A stretch of 64,000 nt of DNA from Rhynchopus euleeides. Its lineage: Eukaryota > Euglenozoa > Diplonemea > Diplonemida > Diplonemidae. This document shows positions 10,282 to 20,215 of this stretch, one piece after another. Position 1 is the stretch's first letter; every line of letters starts with the position of its first letter. Below the pieces are notes generated by a model. It saw only the letters and a list, made by a program, of their open reading frames with translations, ran no database searches and was not told where the DNA came from. The DNA is taken from contig OY723320.1 of NCBI GenBank assembly GCA_963210315.1, forward strand, positions 1,116,001-1,180,000, in the 5' to 3' direction. A program made the translations under genes and the position numbers.

Positions 10282-11095
10282 CAGGGGTGTTACCCGGGTT
10301 TTTTTAGTGGGGTTTTTTGGGTTTTTATGGGTTTTTTTGGGTTTTTTTGAACCGGGTTTTTTGGGGGATGTTCGGGAGCCACCCACAGGGTGTCCAAAAT
10401 GACGGGATTCCTGGAAATTCCGAAAAATGGACACCCTCGATTACGAATTTTCCCACAAATTCTCCTCAGAGGACCTGAGGAAAAAAAGACGTTGACAGAC
10501 GTTTGGCCTGGAGAGGGCCCGGTGCCTGCACTGTCCGGTTGGGAGCTGGTTGGAGGGCGACCGCAGGCTCTACTTTGACTTCGAGGGGCTCCTAGCACAA
10601 AGAACTCTTCTCTCCATCCACCATTGTCACTTCTATCCCACTATCAACACCCAAGAAGAAAGACACTTGGAGGGGCACGAATATCAGGGAAAATGTCGGG
10701 GCACAACCCCGCGTGGGCGCGCAACGAGTTCACCGACTATCTCAATGGCACGAGGAAGGGCGCCCAGTGCCGACACTGCAACCTAGTGATTTACAGTGTC
10801 AACGGGCCGCTCGGTCCTGCAAACCGCTCGACTGGGACAGTTTCGACCCTGTTTTTGCGCGTTTCGACACGGCCCTAGCCTCTAGCCTCTGCCACATGTG
10901 GCCAATCTCCCTCAGTTCGCCGAGGAACCCGCCCAAAAGCCACCACTGGTGCGGCTTTGCCGGCCAGTTTTGACTGCCAGAGGTGTACGTAAGGAAACCC
11001 TAAGGCAACGCCCAAGGCGGGTTTTTATGGGTTTTTTGGGTTTTTATGGTTTTTTTGGGTTTTTTTGCCCGGCACCCGGGTTTTTTCCACCCCTG
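10282..11095 (+). mobile_element. hAT-like remnant with CAGGGGTG ends
   Basis: The left end CAGGGGTGTTACCCGGG mirrors the right end CCCGGG....CACCCCTG. The flanks are C-runs, so an 8-bp duplication (CCCCCCCC against GCCCCCCC) is only suggested. Both ends carry GGGTTTTTTGGG-type repeats in direct orientation (10295-10370, 11018-11085). A fragment resembling a BED zinc finger lies inside. Confidence 0.55.
10692..10874 (+). pseudogene. BED-finger-like fragment of a hAT transposase
   Basis: The frame reads MSGHNPAWARNEFTDYL...GAQCRHCNLVIYSVNG. It resembles the N-terminal BED zinc finger of hAT transposases (aromatic residue, then CX2C), but the frame soon drifts into low-complexity sequence without the second half of the finger. 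The element's hAT-like ends support the reading. The match is weak and judged by eye only. Confidence 0.35.
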
Positions 11096-12300
11096 GCCCC
11101 CCCCCCCCTTCCTCCCTCCCCGCCCCCCCTGCATATCGAGTGAAGGGAAGGAGATGGATGGCAATTTCTAGTTTTTTGCCCCCCCCCCCCGCCCCTTCTC
11201 TTCTTCTCTTCTGCTTTACGGGCCTCCCCCCCCCCCCTCCCCTCCGGCTCCCTCCCTTCTGCGATCCGCTATAGCTCGCATTTTTTTGGTTTTCAATTAG
11301 ACCCACTCTCTCGTTGAGTCGAGATGCATACATTCGTTGTTGGTTTTGTTCTTTGGGGAGGTGTGGGCAGGGGGATGTATGTCTCACTGGAGGCCTACGC
11401 ATGCCACGGCTTAGGCCGACTATGGGTGTCTGTGTGTGTGTTGACCACTTTTTAGGTGGGTTAACCCTGCACGGGTCCTAGCCCACCCCCATCCCACCCT
11501 ACGTTACAGCCGAGGCCCACTCGGGTCAGAGTGTGGGGCTAGTTCAGTGCCACTCGGAGGTGGGTGTGTGTGTGTGTGTGTGTTGTGACAGTTCGGCCTT
11601 CTGTATGGGGACAAATGATAAAACCAGACACGCGAACTCTGCGTGTGTCATAGGGGGTGGGGTGGGGTGGGGTTCGATTTTCAACAAACGGGGTGGGGTG
11701 GGGTGTTGCTGAGGGAAGAGAAAGGTTTGGTGGGTGAGGTGGCACCCACACACACAGCGCAACACAATGCACACTGCGGCGATCTCTCAATCCCTCCCAC
11801 CACCCCACCACCTCCCCTCTACCACTCTCTCCCCTCTCTGTCTTGGACGCAATAGCGTAGCGTTGCGAAGAGAGCTTGTTTTGTGCGTCACATATATCAC
11901 ACACTGCGTATGCTCAGAGGTGCCGGGGAGCTACACGCGGAGACTGCCCCCGCCCTAGCTTCCCACCCAAGCATCGCCTGAACAGACCTCACGCAACAAA
12001 CACGATCCTTCCCCATTTTTTTTTACGCACACGCAGGGTTTTCGCTAATCTTCCAGGGGGGGCCAGACCCAGGAAGATTTCTACTCTTCCACCCACCCCA
12101 CCCAGTATTTCCTCCCTCCAGGGAACAGCGCTCGTGATGACCGCTGGGCGTTGGAGGAACACCAAAATTGGGGTTTGGGGTCACTTTCCCCCCCCAACAG
12201 GCACACGGACACATGATTCAACACATCAGCATGGGCTCTCGCCTCCTGAAGATGTGACGCCGCATGTGTTCAGGCCTTGGCAACTGACAGGTATATGCCA

Positions 12301-12361
12301 CAGGGGGGTCTGGGGGGCGGAGCCCCCCAGCCGCCGGAGGCCACGGTAGTGAACATCTGTT
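12301..12361 (+). repeat. 61-bp hairpin repeat, copy 1 of 5
   Basis: The unit runs ACAGGGGGGTCTGGGG...CCGCCGGAGGCCACGG...GAACATCTGT. Its core GGGGGGCGGAGCCCCCC folds into a hairpin. Other copies are at 16192-16252 (reverse), 50984-51040, 51146-51206 and 59301-59361, all nearly identical. Confidence 0.75.
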
Positions 12362-12624
12362 CTTGTGCGTATCCCACGCACGGGATTGGAAGCCGTGCCA
12401 AAAAACCAGTCGGATTCGGTTCAGAAGCCACCGTCAGGCCGCCAAAAAGCCCCCCCAAAAAAAAAGTAAAAAAAATCTGGCGACCAGATTTTTTTTCTTT
12501 TTTCCCCAGGAAGGTATCTTCCTGGGATTTCCAGCTTTTTTATTTTTTTTTGAAGATTTTTCACCCCAAATCTTCCAAGCGAAAACACTGCGCACACGAC
12601 CTTCACGCGGAAAGTGTCATTCAG

Positions 12625-12765
12625 CTCTGCCAAACGTGCTCTACACACCACCCCCTTCATCAGGCAAGTGGGTTTGTAAGTGTGTGTGGAAGCGTCAACG
12701 CATCAACCGAAGTATCAACAGTAGAGAAAGAGCGGCAGAGTTGAAGTGACACTTTTTTTGCAATT
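12625..12765 (+). repeat. Copy of the CCAAACGTGCTCT / GAAGCGTCAACGC repeat
   Basis: Matches 6322-6440 in its first half. Its second half (GAAGCGTCAACGCATCAA ... AGAGCGGCAGAGTTGAAGTG) matches 30296-30360. It lies about 100 bp upstream of the SGNH gene, where it could be part of a 5' intron or leader. Confidence 0.55.
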
Positions 12766-12796
12766 CTAAAAAGTTTGGAACGGTTTCCTTTAGGTG

Positions 12797-12850
12797 GCAC
12801 ACATCGCATCTGCACCACCCCGACAACCCCACCCCCACCCCTCCCCACAG
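12797..12850 (+). promoter_or_regulatory. Probable 3' splice site in the SGNH leader
   Basis: A C-rich run of about 50 bp ends in CCCCACAG eight bases before the first ATG. This is a textbook polypyrimidine tract plus AG. It implies either a 5'-UTR intron or, less likely, addition of a spliced leader. The donor cannot be seen. Confidence 0.45.
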
Positions 12851-12862
12851 GGCACACATGCC

Positions 12863-13720
12863 ATGGCCCGACCGCTGCACCGGGCACGCGTCATCCTCCT
12901 CATCGCCTCCGCCTCCGCCTTCGCCTGGTTCGCCGTGACGGACCTCCTCTCCCCCCAAAACGCCCCCCGCCGGGCAGCCGCCTCTTTGGCCCAGCCCCCG
13001 TTCCCAGCACCACCCCGCCCGCTCGCCTTCCTCAGACATGCCAATGGCAGTGCGTCTATACGGGTGCTCCCTCTGGGCGACTCCATCACGCAGGGGCTCG
13101 GGGTTAACCGGGTGAAACGTCCGAAAAATGGGACAAACTCTTATAGGCGGTGGCTCTACCATAGGGTTCTGTCGGAGAGGCGGGTCCATTTGGAATACGT
13201 CGGGTCGATGCGTGAGGGCTTCCGGGGCCCGCACCCGCACCCCGACTTTCCTGTGGCGCACGAGGGGCATTGGGGGTGGACGATGGAGCAGATCGAGCCG
13301 CTGGTGGGGGGTTGGGTGTCGCGGGTCTCGCCCGAGGTGGTCCTGATGCTTTTGGGGTCGAATGATGTCGGGCGGAGGGGCGGGCGGGCGGTGAACGTAT
13401 CGTCCGATCCGCTCCGGGGCCTGGTCGCTGCGATGGTGCGGCATGTGTTTAAGGTGCCGTCGGTGCAGCACCTCGTGGTAGCTTCCGTGTTGCCGAGGAG
13501 GGATATTCCAGCAGAGCAGCTTGCCAGCGCCAACAGGGCGATCGAGCTGGGCGTAGTGGGGTCCCTGCAGCACGCGGAAGGGCGTGTGTCCTACGCGCAC
13601 TGCGCAGGTCGGTTCAACAGCACCGTTCATACATACGATGGGGTTCACCCCACAGAGCCTGCAGAAAGGCTCCTCGCCGATTGCTTCTTCGAGCGCATCG
13701 CCCCGCTGCTGGGGGTGTGA
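12863..13720 (+). CDS. SGNH/GDSL-family hydrolase, membrane-anchored or secreted
   Basis: The 285-residue protein carries all SGNH blocks: GDSITQG with the nucleophile Ser74, HEGHWGW (133-139), GSND with Asn167, and DGVHP with Asp259 and His262. The EYVGS and HEGHxGWT context is like the XynB/XynE-type carbohydrate esterase branch, so deacylation of a polysaccharide or lipid ester is a reasonable guess. Residues 8-26 form a hydrophobic signal peptide or anchor, placing the enzyme in the secretory pathway. I chose the ATG at 12863 (GCCATGG context). The frame is open upstream to 12794, but that stretch is a pyrimidine tract ending CCCCACAG at 12850, which looks like a 3' splice site in the leader. 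The gene is G+C-rich and intact. Confidence 0.88.
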   Translation: MARPLHRARVILLIASASAFAWFAVTDLLSPQNAPRRAAASLAQPPFPAPPRPLAFLRHANGSASIRVLPLGDSITQGLGVNRVKRPKNGTNSYRRWLYHRVLSERRVHLEYVGSMREGFRGPHPHPDFPVAHEGHWGWTMEQIEPLVGGWVSRVSPEVVLMLLGSNDVGRRGGRAVNVSSDPLRGLVAAMVRHVFKVPSVQHLVVASVLPRRDIPAEQLASANRAIELGVVGSLQHAEGRVSYAHCAGRFNSTVHTYDGVHPTEPAERLLADCFFERIAPLLGV

Positions 13721-13837
13721 GCGAGCGTTTCTGACAGCACAAAACAAAACCCCCATCTCTCTAGATGATACACACAGCCTTGCACAATCTTTTTTTCGTT
13801 CTACCTTTACTACACCCCTCCCCCGCCCTATCCCACC

Positions 13838-13960
13838 CGAAGAGTAGACGTCGAAACAGGTGTCACGCCGTGTGAGGCATCCTTCAGGAGGCTCGGCGTA
13901 ACGTAACACTGGAGGGGGGGATGTAAGGTGAGGGTGGAGCTGCGAAGCCTGCCCTGGCAG
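13838..13960 (+). repeat. Dispersed repeat (GAAGAGTA..CGTCGAAAC..GGTGTCACG), copy 1
   Basis: Shares the ordered blocks GAAGAGTA, CGTCGAAAC, GGTGTCACG, ATCCTTC.GGAG and GCAGGG with 20216-20300. The two are diverged. It lies just past the SGNH gene and could overlap its 3' UTR. Confidence 0.5.
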
Positions 13961-14111
13961 GGAGAAAGTTAGATCGAAAAAGTTCAGTCGAGCTCGATAC
14001 TCTGGGGCATCTCGCACCACATGCCCTAGCAGGCACCCTCGTTCGTACAGCCCAAAAGAAGGCTTGGAAGCTTCGAACACAGCCCCCCCCCCCCCCCTAA
14101 CTCCCTTTTTT

Positions 14112-14271
14112 GCCCAAACAAGCTTGCTTGTCACAGCGAAAGAGTCAGTGGGAGCGTACCCGCGCGCAGTGTGTTTTGAGTGAGCAACACAAAACCACTT
14201 TTATCACAGCAACGCCCTTCACAGGGGCCACAACACACTGCCGCTCGTGCGCACAAACAAAACCCGGACTC
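14112..14271 (-). repeat. 160-bp dispersed element, copy 2 (inverted)
   Basis: Near-identical reverse copy of 4410-4569, from GCCCAAACAAGC to CCGGACTC, set in TTTT on both sides. The intergenic position shows that the unit moves independently of the pogo transposon. Confidence 0.7.
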
Positions 14272-14691
14272 TTTTAGCACAGGTGGCAGGTTGCGCCGTG
14301 ACATCGAACCTTCACTCCAGCCCCGCCAGCTCGTCGGACCTGCACAACCTGCATATCCTGCCACCCTACCTTTTCCTCCCACCTCACCACCCCTCTCCCC
14401 CACAGGACACCGCCACACACCCCCCCCCCCCCCTCATGGCCCGCCCCAACGTACACTACACTAACCGGCTCGCCTCCGCCTCTTCCCACGCCCTCTCGGA
14501 CCTGCCTCGCCTCCTCTGACCCGCTCTATTCTCACACCCCCTTCCACCCCCCCTCAAACGCTTGACACACCCTCCCCTCCCGTCCCCCCCCACCCCCCCG
14601 CCCCCCGCTGCTGTGCTGCTCCTGAAAGGCCGAGTCAATCCGCGAAGCGATCCCTCGACTCTGGGGTCTGGGGGGGGTTGGGGGGGGCAAG

Positions 14692-15195
14692 ATGCTAAAT
14701 AAGGTCTCAGGCACGCAGCTGCTGTGGTATGCCACAACGGTGTACGGCTGCTACCGCCTCGGAGAAGCCGACTGGCATGACCCGGGCCTGACGTGGTGTT
14801 GCTGGGGCGGGTTCGGGATTCTTCTGCCTTTCATGTGCACCTTCGATGTCGTCGTCTCCATCGGGAGCAGGCAGACCCAGAAGGACTTCATGGTGTCGAC
14901 CTTCCCGATGCTCGTCGGGCTGTCGCTGCTGACAGGCGTCATGCTCTTCCTCTTGGGCTCCCCGGGCGCACCCCCGTGGCTTGCCCGCACAGCCACCCTC
15001 CTTCTCGTCGCCTGCTTTGTCTACATCAACCTGCAGGTTCCTGACCCGGAGCCCGAACAGCCCCCAAGCAGCACAGCCGCGGGCAGCAGGCGCCCCCAGC
15101 GAAGGGCAGGGCCTGGGCCTGGGCTTGGGCACAGGCACACCCACACGCATGCAGGTGGGGCGCCTTGCGGTTCGTCGCACTCCCACGCGGGGTGA
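14692..15195 (+). CDS. Small multi-pass membrane protein, unknown function
   Basis: The 167-residue frame begins at an ATG right after a G-rich tract. It has about four hydrophobic segments: residues 8-22, 34-57 (GGFGILLPFMCTFDVVVSIG), 68-89 (VSTFPMLVGLSLLTGVMLFLLG) and 97-114 (ARTATLLLVACFVYINL). The polar C-terminal tail is Pro/Glu then Gly/Pro/His-rich (GHRHTHTHAGG). Codon choice is strongly G/C at third positions, unlike flanking DNA, which supports a real gene. I do not recognise the family. The His-rich tail could bind metal, but this is speculation. Confidence 0.6.
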   Translation: MLNKVSGTQLLWYATTVYGCYRLGEADWHDPGLTWCCWGGFGILLPFMCTFDVVVSIGSRQTQKDFMVSTFPMLVGLSLLTGVMLFLLGSPGAPPWLARTATLLLVACFVYINLQVPDPEPEQPPSSTAAGSRRPQRRAGPGPGLGHRHTHTHAGGAPCGSSHSHAG

Positions 15196-15792
15196 GGTTG
15201 AAGGGAGGGGGGTGGGGGGGAGAGTGGAGTGAGAGAGTGGCGTGAGTTCACACCTTTTCCGGAAATCCAAATTCCGGAGGGCTTTCCGTGGTGGGGGGTG
15301 GTGGTGGTGGTGGTCGCGCTCTCTCGCCTCTCCCTCTGGGGGTGGGGGGTGGGTGGGTGGGTGGGTGGGGGAAGGTGGGTCTTCGCTACCGGAAAGTTTT
15401 CGGCAACGTTTTGGCGGTTTACTCCTGACGCACGGGAGGAAATGGACCCCCCAAAAAAAAAACTCACCGTTTTCGGGACCGTAGCGAAGTGAGTTGCTGT
15501 GACAGATACCCGCTCTCTCTCTCTCTTCTCTCTGCAGCATGGAGTGGTGGGGTGGGGGTAGGGTGGGGCCTTTATTGCACTATAGAATCTTGTGCGGCAG
15601 CAGTTTGGTCTCTCTCCAACTACCCCCCCCGCCCCCCCGCGCGCTGCAGTGCGCAAAGAGGTTTGCCGGGCATCCCAGAGTGGGGGCGGCAGGGGCGGCT
15701 TTCGTCGCCCTCATGTGTGCCAAAAAAAAGAAGGGATGTGTCGCTTTGACAAACGGGTCTGTGTAGCAGCCCAGCTCTCGCAGTGCCTGTGA

Positions 15793-16665
15793 TTGTCGAC
15801 ACTCAGCGATTTCACTGGGAAGATTTTGGGGTAAAAATCATCAAAAAAAACAAAAAAGCCCGGCCACCCAGGAAGATTTTCTTCCTGCACTATTTGTGGT
15901 GCGGGGGAGGCGGGATGGGGCAGGGATAAGGTGGGTAGGTGCGCAGCGACCCACACTCCACACACCCACACCTCGCCTCCGCAGGAAGATGCCAATGCAG
16001 ACACAAACCACACTTTTTGGGTCTCGTCCAGAGAAAAAAATCGTGCGAAAGAATAATGAGACCTGGACAACCCCCCCGCGTGACGTATGCCTGTCGACCA
16101 AGCCCTTTCGGATCACATCAGGTCATGGAATCCAGAGACCGCCCTCAGGAGGACGCACCCTACTCACCACAGAATCTGTACCCCACAAGGAACAGGTGTT
16201 CGCTACCGTGGCCTCCGGCGGCTGGGGGGCTCCGCCCCCCAGACCCCCCCTGTGGACCTCTTTGCATTCTCTGGACCACCTCTAAGGGTGCACCACTCTC
16301 TTCTCCGGGGTCAAACTGCATATTCCCACCAACCGTTCCAATGTTCCGGAACATGCCGTTTTCGGGGTTTTTCGGGTCACCTGCGGTGCGCACGGCCCAA
16401 AAAATGGGGTGAAACAGGTCACGAAAACCAAGAAAAAACTGAGTACAAATACCGGGTTTTTGGCCGCTTTTTGTCAGAATAAGCTTCAGGTATGACTGTA
16501 GGGGTGCGGGTTTGTGATTTGTGGTATGTACGTGCCCTCCGGGCGCGCGAAGCGCGCCCGGAGGGCGCGCCTCGCCTGCGCGAAAAAAAAAATCCTGGCA
16601 GTTTAAAAAAATCTTCCTGGCTGTGGACCCCCCTGGAAGACCAGTGAAATCCCTGTTGTCGACAC
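15793..16665. mobile_element. Possible TIR element with GTGTCGACA ends
   Basis: The left end (TTGTCGACACTCAG.GATTTCACTGG) mirrors the right end (CCAGTGAAATCCCTGTTGTCGAC). Inner AGGAAGATTTT motifs are also mirrored. The interior holds a reverse copy of the 61-bp repeat (16192-16252). No target duplication is clear. Confidence 0.4.
16192..16252 (-). repeat. 61-bp hairpin repeat, copy 2 (reverse)
   Basis: Reverse complement of the unit at 12301-12361. The neighbouring 16110-16185 also matches 51044-51125 in reverse (GTACAGATTCTGTG ... TGCGTCCTCCTGAG). The mobile unit may therefore be longer than 61 bp in these two places. Confidence 0.7.
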
Positions 16666-16767
16666 CAAAAAAAAAATAAGGGATGTGTCGCTTTGACAAA
16701 CAGTTTTTTTAGTGAGTCGCGCCCCCTCAACACAACCTGCACCAAACACCACCCCCGGCCAGTTCGG

Positions 16768-16826
16768 ATGGCCGGCGTGGTTAGTGATCTAGCCTTGGGA
16801 GGGCGGGGGGTACGCTGGTTTCAAAC
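16768..16826 (+). repeat. Possible tRNA-derived SINE head
   Basis: GGCGTGGTTAGTGATC resembles a tRNA A box (TGGTTAGTG), and GGTTTCAAACC resembles a B box about 40 bp later. A diverged relative (CCGGCGTGGTCAGT ... GGTTTCAAAAC) lies at 19911-19972, beside a (CA)n tract. No full cloverleaf can be drawn, so this is not called a tRNA gene. Confidence 0.3.
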
Positions 16827-17774
16827 CACACACAACCAACATGTGAATTCTTTTTTGAGGAAACTTCATATTTGCCAGAAATTTATTGGAAAATTCATAT
16901 GTCGACAGGAAGTTTTGGGTTTAACCATATGTTGACAAAAACTTTTTGTTTCAATCATATGTTGACAAAAAGTTTCCTGAAAATTCATATGTTGACACGA
17001 ACTTATGGACTTAACCATATGTTGACAAAAACTTCTGCATCTAACCATATGTTGACAAGAAGTTATGGATTAACCATATGTTGACAAAAACTTCTCGTTT
17101 TCACCATATGTTAACAAAATTGGGTTTCCAGCTGGAACACCCTTTTTGGTGGATTCCCGACCCCAGGGCACCCACACCTGTGGCTGATGAAGAGGAGGGC
17201 GCTTCGCAAAGGCCGGGACCCCCAGCCCCAACCTCTCATCCACATTTTGATGTGAACCTGTCGGCTGAAGCTGGAATCACTTGATGGCATTGCTGTGGGT
17301 GTTGTTGTGGACCTGGGTCCGGCCGATTAGTACTCACGCTGCTGTGCCTGTGATTCAAAGAACCGTGGAGTTCGGAACCCACCTGGAGAGAACGATCCAC
17401 CTCGAAGAAGCCGCATGCCCGATGCACCCCGGTAGCTGCGTGTACACGTGGTAAACCTGTGACCACTTCGGTGGAGTGGTCTTTTGGCTCAGTTTCTGGG
17501 CCGGAAGTGCTTGATGTTGGTAACCATCTTTGCTATGGGGCTTTCATCATGCATTTATCACGTACAGGCCCATGATCAGTGGTTAGCCGGTGTTAACGGT
17601 GTGCGGTTCTCTGGCCTTGTGGTATCTTAATCCAAGGGAATGAGGCCCCATGGAACTGCGATGAAGTGCACACTCTGTGAGAAGCTAAGTGCCGATCTGG
17701 AAAGCGATCTGGATACCCCGGAATGTCAGTCAAGCGGCTCCAGCCGAAAAACCGATTTTGTTAACATATGGTTA

Positions 17775-19474
17775 CAGGGGGGGGTCAAATAAACGTACTT
17801 AGTACTACTATTCGGCGAACGCGCGGGCCTAAATCGACCTCGCCAGAAAATTAATAAATAGTTTGCGAGCGAATAGACGTACTAAGTACGTCTATTCAAC
17901 TTTTCCTAAAAACGCTGTTTGCAGGGGCTCTGCGGGGCTGTTTGGTCCACCAGGGGCGCGCTGGTCACTGCTGTCGTCCGTCTCTCACTTCTTCTGCCTT
18001 CCGGTCGAGTATCCGCTCTGTTCTCGTCCTACCACTCGCCCCTCATTTGGTTTCGTACCGTTTTGATTTGTATTGCCCCCCCCCCCCCCTGGTTGACATT
18101 CTTGTTGAGTTAGTGAAAGCATACACAGTTCATCAGAGCTGTCAGCTTCACTGTCGGTGGTTGGTTGGTGCGTTGATGCTTAAAAAAAAGATGTGAAAAA
18201 GACAAGCCACAACCAGCACGCCCCAACTTACTTCTTCTTCAAGTTCTTGGGCTTGCTGGGGCAAGTCTGCATGTTGTGCCCAGGCTTCCTACACCCTTTG
18301 CAGAGCCTGCGGTGTTTGTTGGGAGTCTGGGTGGTCGGGGACGCTGCGCGCTTCTTTTCGGAGGACTGGGAGGACTGGGAAGGCTGTGTCTGTGTGAGAG
18401 AGTTCACACGAACCGGCTTCGCCCATGCCAAGATGCTTGACTGTTGGGTTGGCTGAGACACAACTTTCTTTTGGGTGGACTGCTTCTCTGTGCTCTCTTT
18501 TGCCTTCCCGTCCAACCCAGGTTCAAGGTCCGCACCACCAGCCTCAGGGGATGTTTCTGTGCTTGGTGCGAAGGTGAGGTCCGGACAAAGGGAGCTCTTC
18601 ACGAACCCGTCCTCCTCACCCGACACCTTCAGCACGTACCCCATATCCCGCAAGCGCTCGGCTACCAGCGTGCCCTGGCCCGGGCCAGTTGGTTGAAGGA
18701 AGGCCGGGGAGCGCATGGCGGTGGCCCATCCTCGAATATCTTGAACAGGAGGCATTCCATCAGCAGGAGGCACATGAAAGCATCGGACGTCATCATTATG
18801 TCGGACACCAGCCGAAGCTATTGGCTCTGTTGGTGGATGGTGAAATCTGGGCAGTTGGATTGCGGGTTTGCGGGCGTGTGTTGATCAGTGCTGCACAACA
18901 GGAGAGAATGTCAAACAACGTCAGGGAAGGGGGCTGCGGGGGGTGGGGGGTGGGCTCAGCTGGTCCTCGAAGGCTACATCTATGGTGAGGTGTGTCTGGG
19001 GCCATCCGTCCACATCTTCTCGTTGGTGGTAGGGACTGCGGACGCCGTAGATGAGGAGTCGTTTAATGCGCGCCGCTCTTCAGCAGTGATTTTGACGCCT
19101 CTGGACCCCAGGAGTTTGCGGGTTCGCTGGTTTCCCGTCCGTATGTGTCTGAGGGGGGATGCCCCGATTCCCTTCGTCACGACATATCTTTGAGCGTAGG
19201 TCACTTCCCCCCTCTACGGACCCCGTGCACCCTGGTTCCCCTAAGTGGCACCAATAGACCCCGTTGTCCCCATTCCTTGCCCCAAAGTTTGCAGATTTGT
19301 GTGTCTCCAAAAAGAAAATCTCAAAAAAAACGGAAAATTTTCCCAAAAAAAAAGGGTGAAAAGTAAGTACTACTATTCAACGGCCCAACGTGCCCCAGAG
19401 CCCCAAAAAAATAAGTACTACTATTCGGCTAAGTACTACTATTCAACTAAGTACGTTTATTTGACCCCCCCCTG
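17775..19474 (-). mobile_element. Pogo-like transposon, copy 2 (internally rearranged)
   Basis: Same TIRs and subterminal repeats as copy 1, with TA on both sides (17773-17774, 19475-19476). Only the outer parts match. The region corresponding to about 2950-3985 of copy 1, which holds the catalytic core, is missing. About 290 bp of unrelated DNA (18664-18955) stands in its place, as expected from faulty gap repair. It cannot encode transposase. Confidence 0.85.
18228..18664 (-). pseudogene. C-terminal remnant of the pogo-like transposase
   Basis: Encodes the Ser/Gln-rich tail and CX2CX4HX4C zinc knuckle seen in copy 1, nearly unchanged, with two extra residues near the end. Upstream the match stops abruptly at the filler DNA, so the helix-turn-helix and DDD core are absent. 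Confidence 0.8.
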
Positions 19475-19910
19475 TAAAACGAGAAGTTTTTGTCAACATA
19501 TGATTAGCCCAGAACTTTTTGTCAACATATGGTTAAAATCAGAAGTTCCTGTCAAAATATGGTTAAATTCATAACTTCTTGTCAACATATGGTTAGATTC
19601 ACAACTTTTTGTCAAAATATGGTTAAAATCAGAAGTTCCTGTCAACATATGGTTAAACCCAAAAGTTCCTGTCAACATATGAATTTTCCAAGAAATTTCT
19701 GGCAAATATGAAGTTTCCTCTTCTTTTTTTTTTATAGTAGTGTGCAGCACACCGAGGAAGCTGCTCTTTTCGCGGTGTGACATCACACGCTTGTGTTGTG
19801 ATCTCCACTGTCACACACAAAATGCAATAAAAAGCCTTCTCTGCAAAAGCGTGTAACACACACACAAACGGGACTGACTTGCTGCCGGGTGGCGGTGCTG
19901 TGACCTAGTC

Positions 19911-19972
19911 ATAGCACCGGCGTGGTCAGTCTCCTATCAGGGGTACGCTACGCAAACTCTGGTTTCAAAACA
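19911..19972 (+). repeat. Second copy of the possible tRNA-derived SINE head
   Basis: CCGGCGTGGTCAGT and GGTTTCAAAAC match 16775-16826 with an insertion between the two boxes. A (CA)n run follows at 19968-19987. Confidence 0.3.
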
Positions 19973-20215
19973 CACACACACACACACAAGCCCTCAAGAC
20001 TCTTGGAGCGGCCTGACTATTTAGTGTCTTTGTCGCAGCAAGGGGGCGATATATACCGCTTTTTTATTGATTTCACGTGTCAGTGTTTGACTTTTTCGCA
20101 ACTTCATTTCTTCCTTTTCTCCCTCTCCAACCCCACCCGTGACACCACCAGGGTTTAGCTAGCCCTGGTCCGATTATCCCCGGTTCTTCGCTGAAGAGAC
20201 GCGGCCGGGGGGAGG

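Larger units (their letters stand above)
11096..12857. other. Non-coding upstream region with repeats
   Basis: Contains C-runs, a (GT)n tract (11567-11585), and GGGGTGGGGT repeats (11650-11705). A block at 11440-11480 (TTGACCACTTTTTAGGTGGG ... GGGTCCTAGCCCA) recurs inverted at 20355-20415. A/T-rich inverted segments (12440-12590) share CAGGAAG/CTTCCTGG motifs with 15830-15895 and 16600-16640. No gene is supported. Confidence 0.5.
15196..16856. other. Non-coding stretch with TIR-like repeats
   Basis: G-rich microsatellite (15290-15375), C/G runs and an inverted-repeat unit (15793-16665). A perfect hairpin lies at 16537-16567: CCCTCCGGGCGCGC, loop GAA, then the mirror. Two direct copies of AAGGGATGTGTCGCTTTGAC lie at 15734 and 16678, just outside the inverted unit. 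No gene is supported. Confidence 0.45.
16857..19720. mobile_element. Foldback/Mutator-like element with tandem-repeat arms, split by pogo copy 2
   Basis: The ends share GAGGAAACTTCATATTTGCC and are flanked by a 9-bp direct repeat TTCTTTTTT (16848-16856, 19721-19729). This fits Mutator-like or foldback elements. The arms (16857-17115; 17748-17774 plus 19475-19720) are tandem units of about 36 bp built on CATATGTTGACAAAAACTT and mirror each other. The interior of about 630 bp (17116-17747) has no recognisable gene. Pogo copy 2 sits in the right arm at a TA. Confidence 0.75.

Noticed and set aside
16857-17115. CRISPR array (regular 36-bp units)
   Set aside because: The genome is eukaryotic, units are degenerate without true spacers, and the array is mirrored at the other end of the same element.
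17300-17345. 5S rRNA-like stretch (GGGTCCGGCC.GATTAGTACT)
   Set aside because: Only about 22 bases resemble the 3' part of 5S rRNA. The rest of the gene, including its internal promoter, is absent, so this is chance or a tiny relic.
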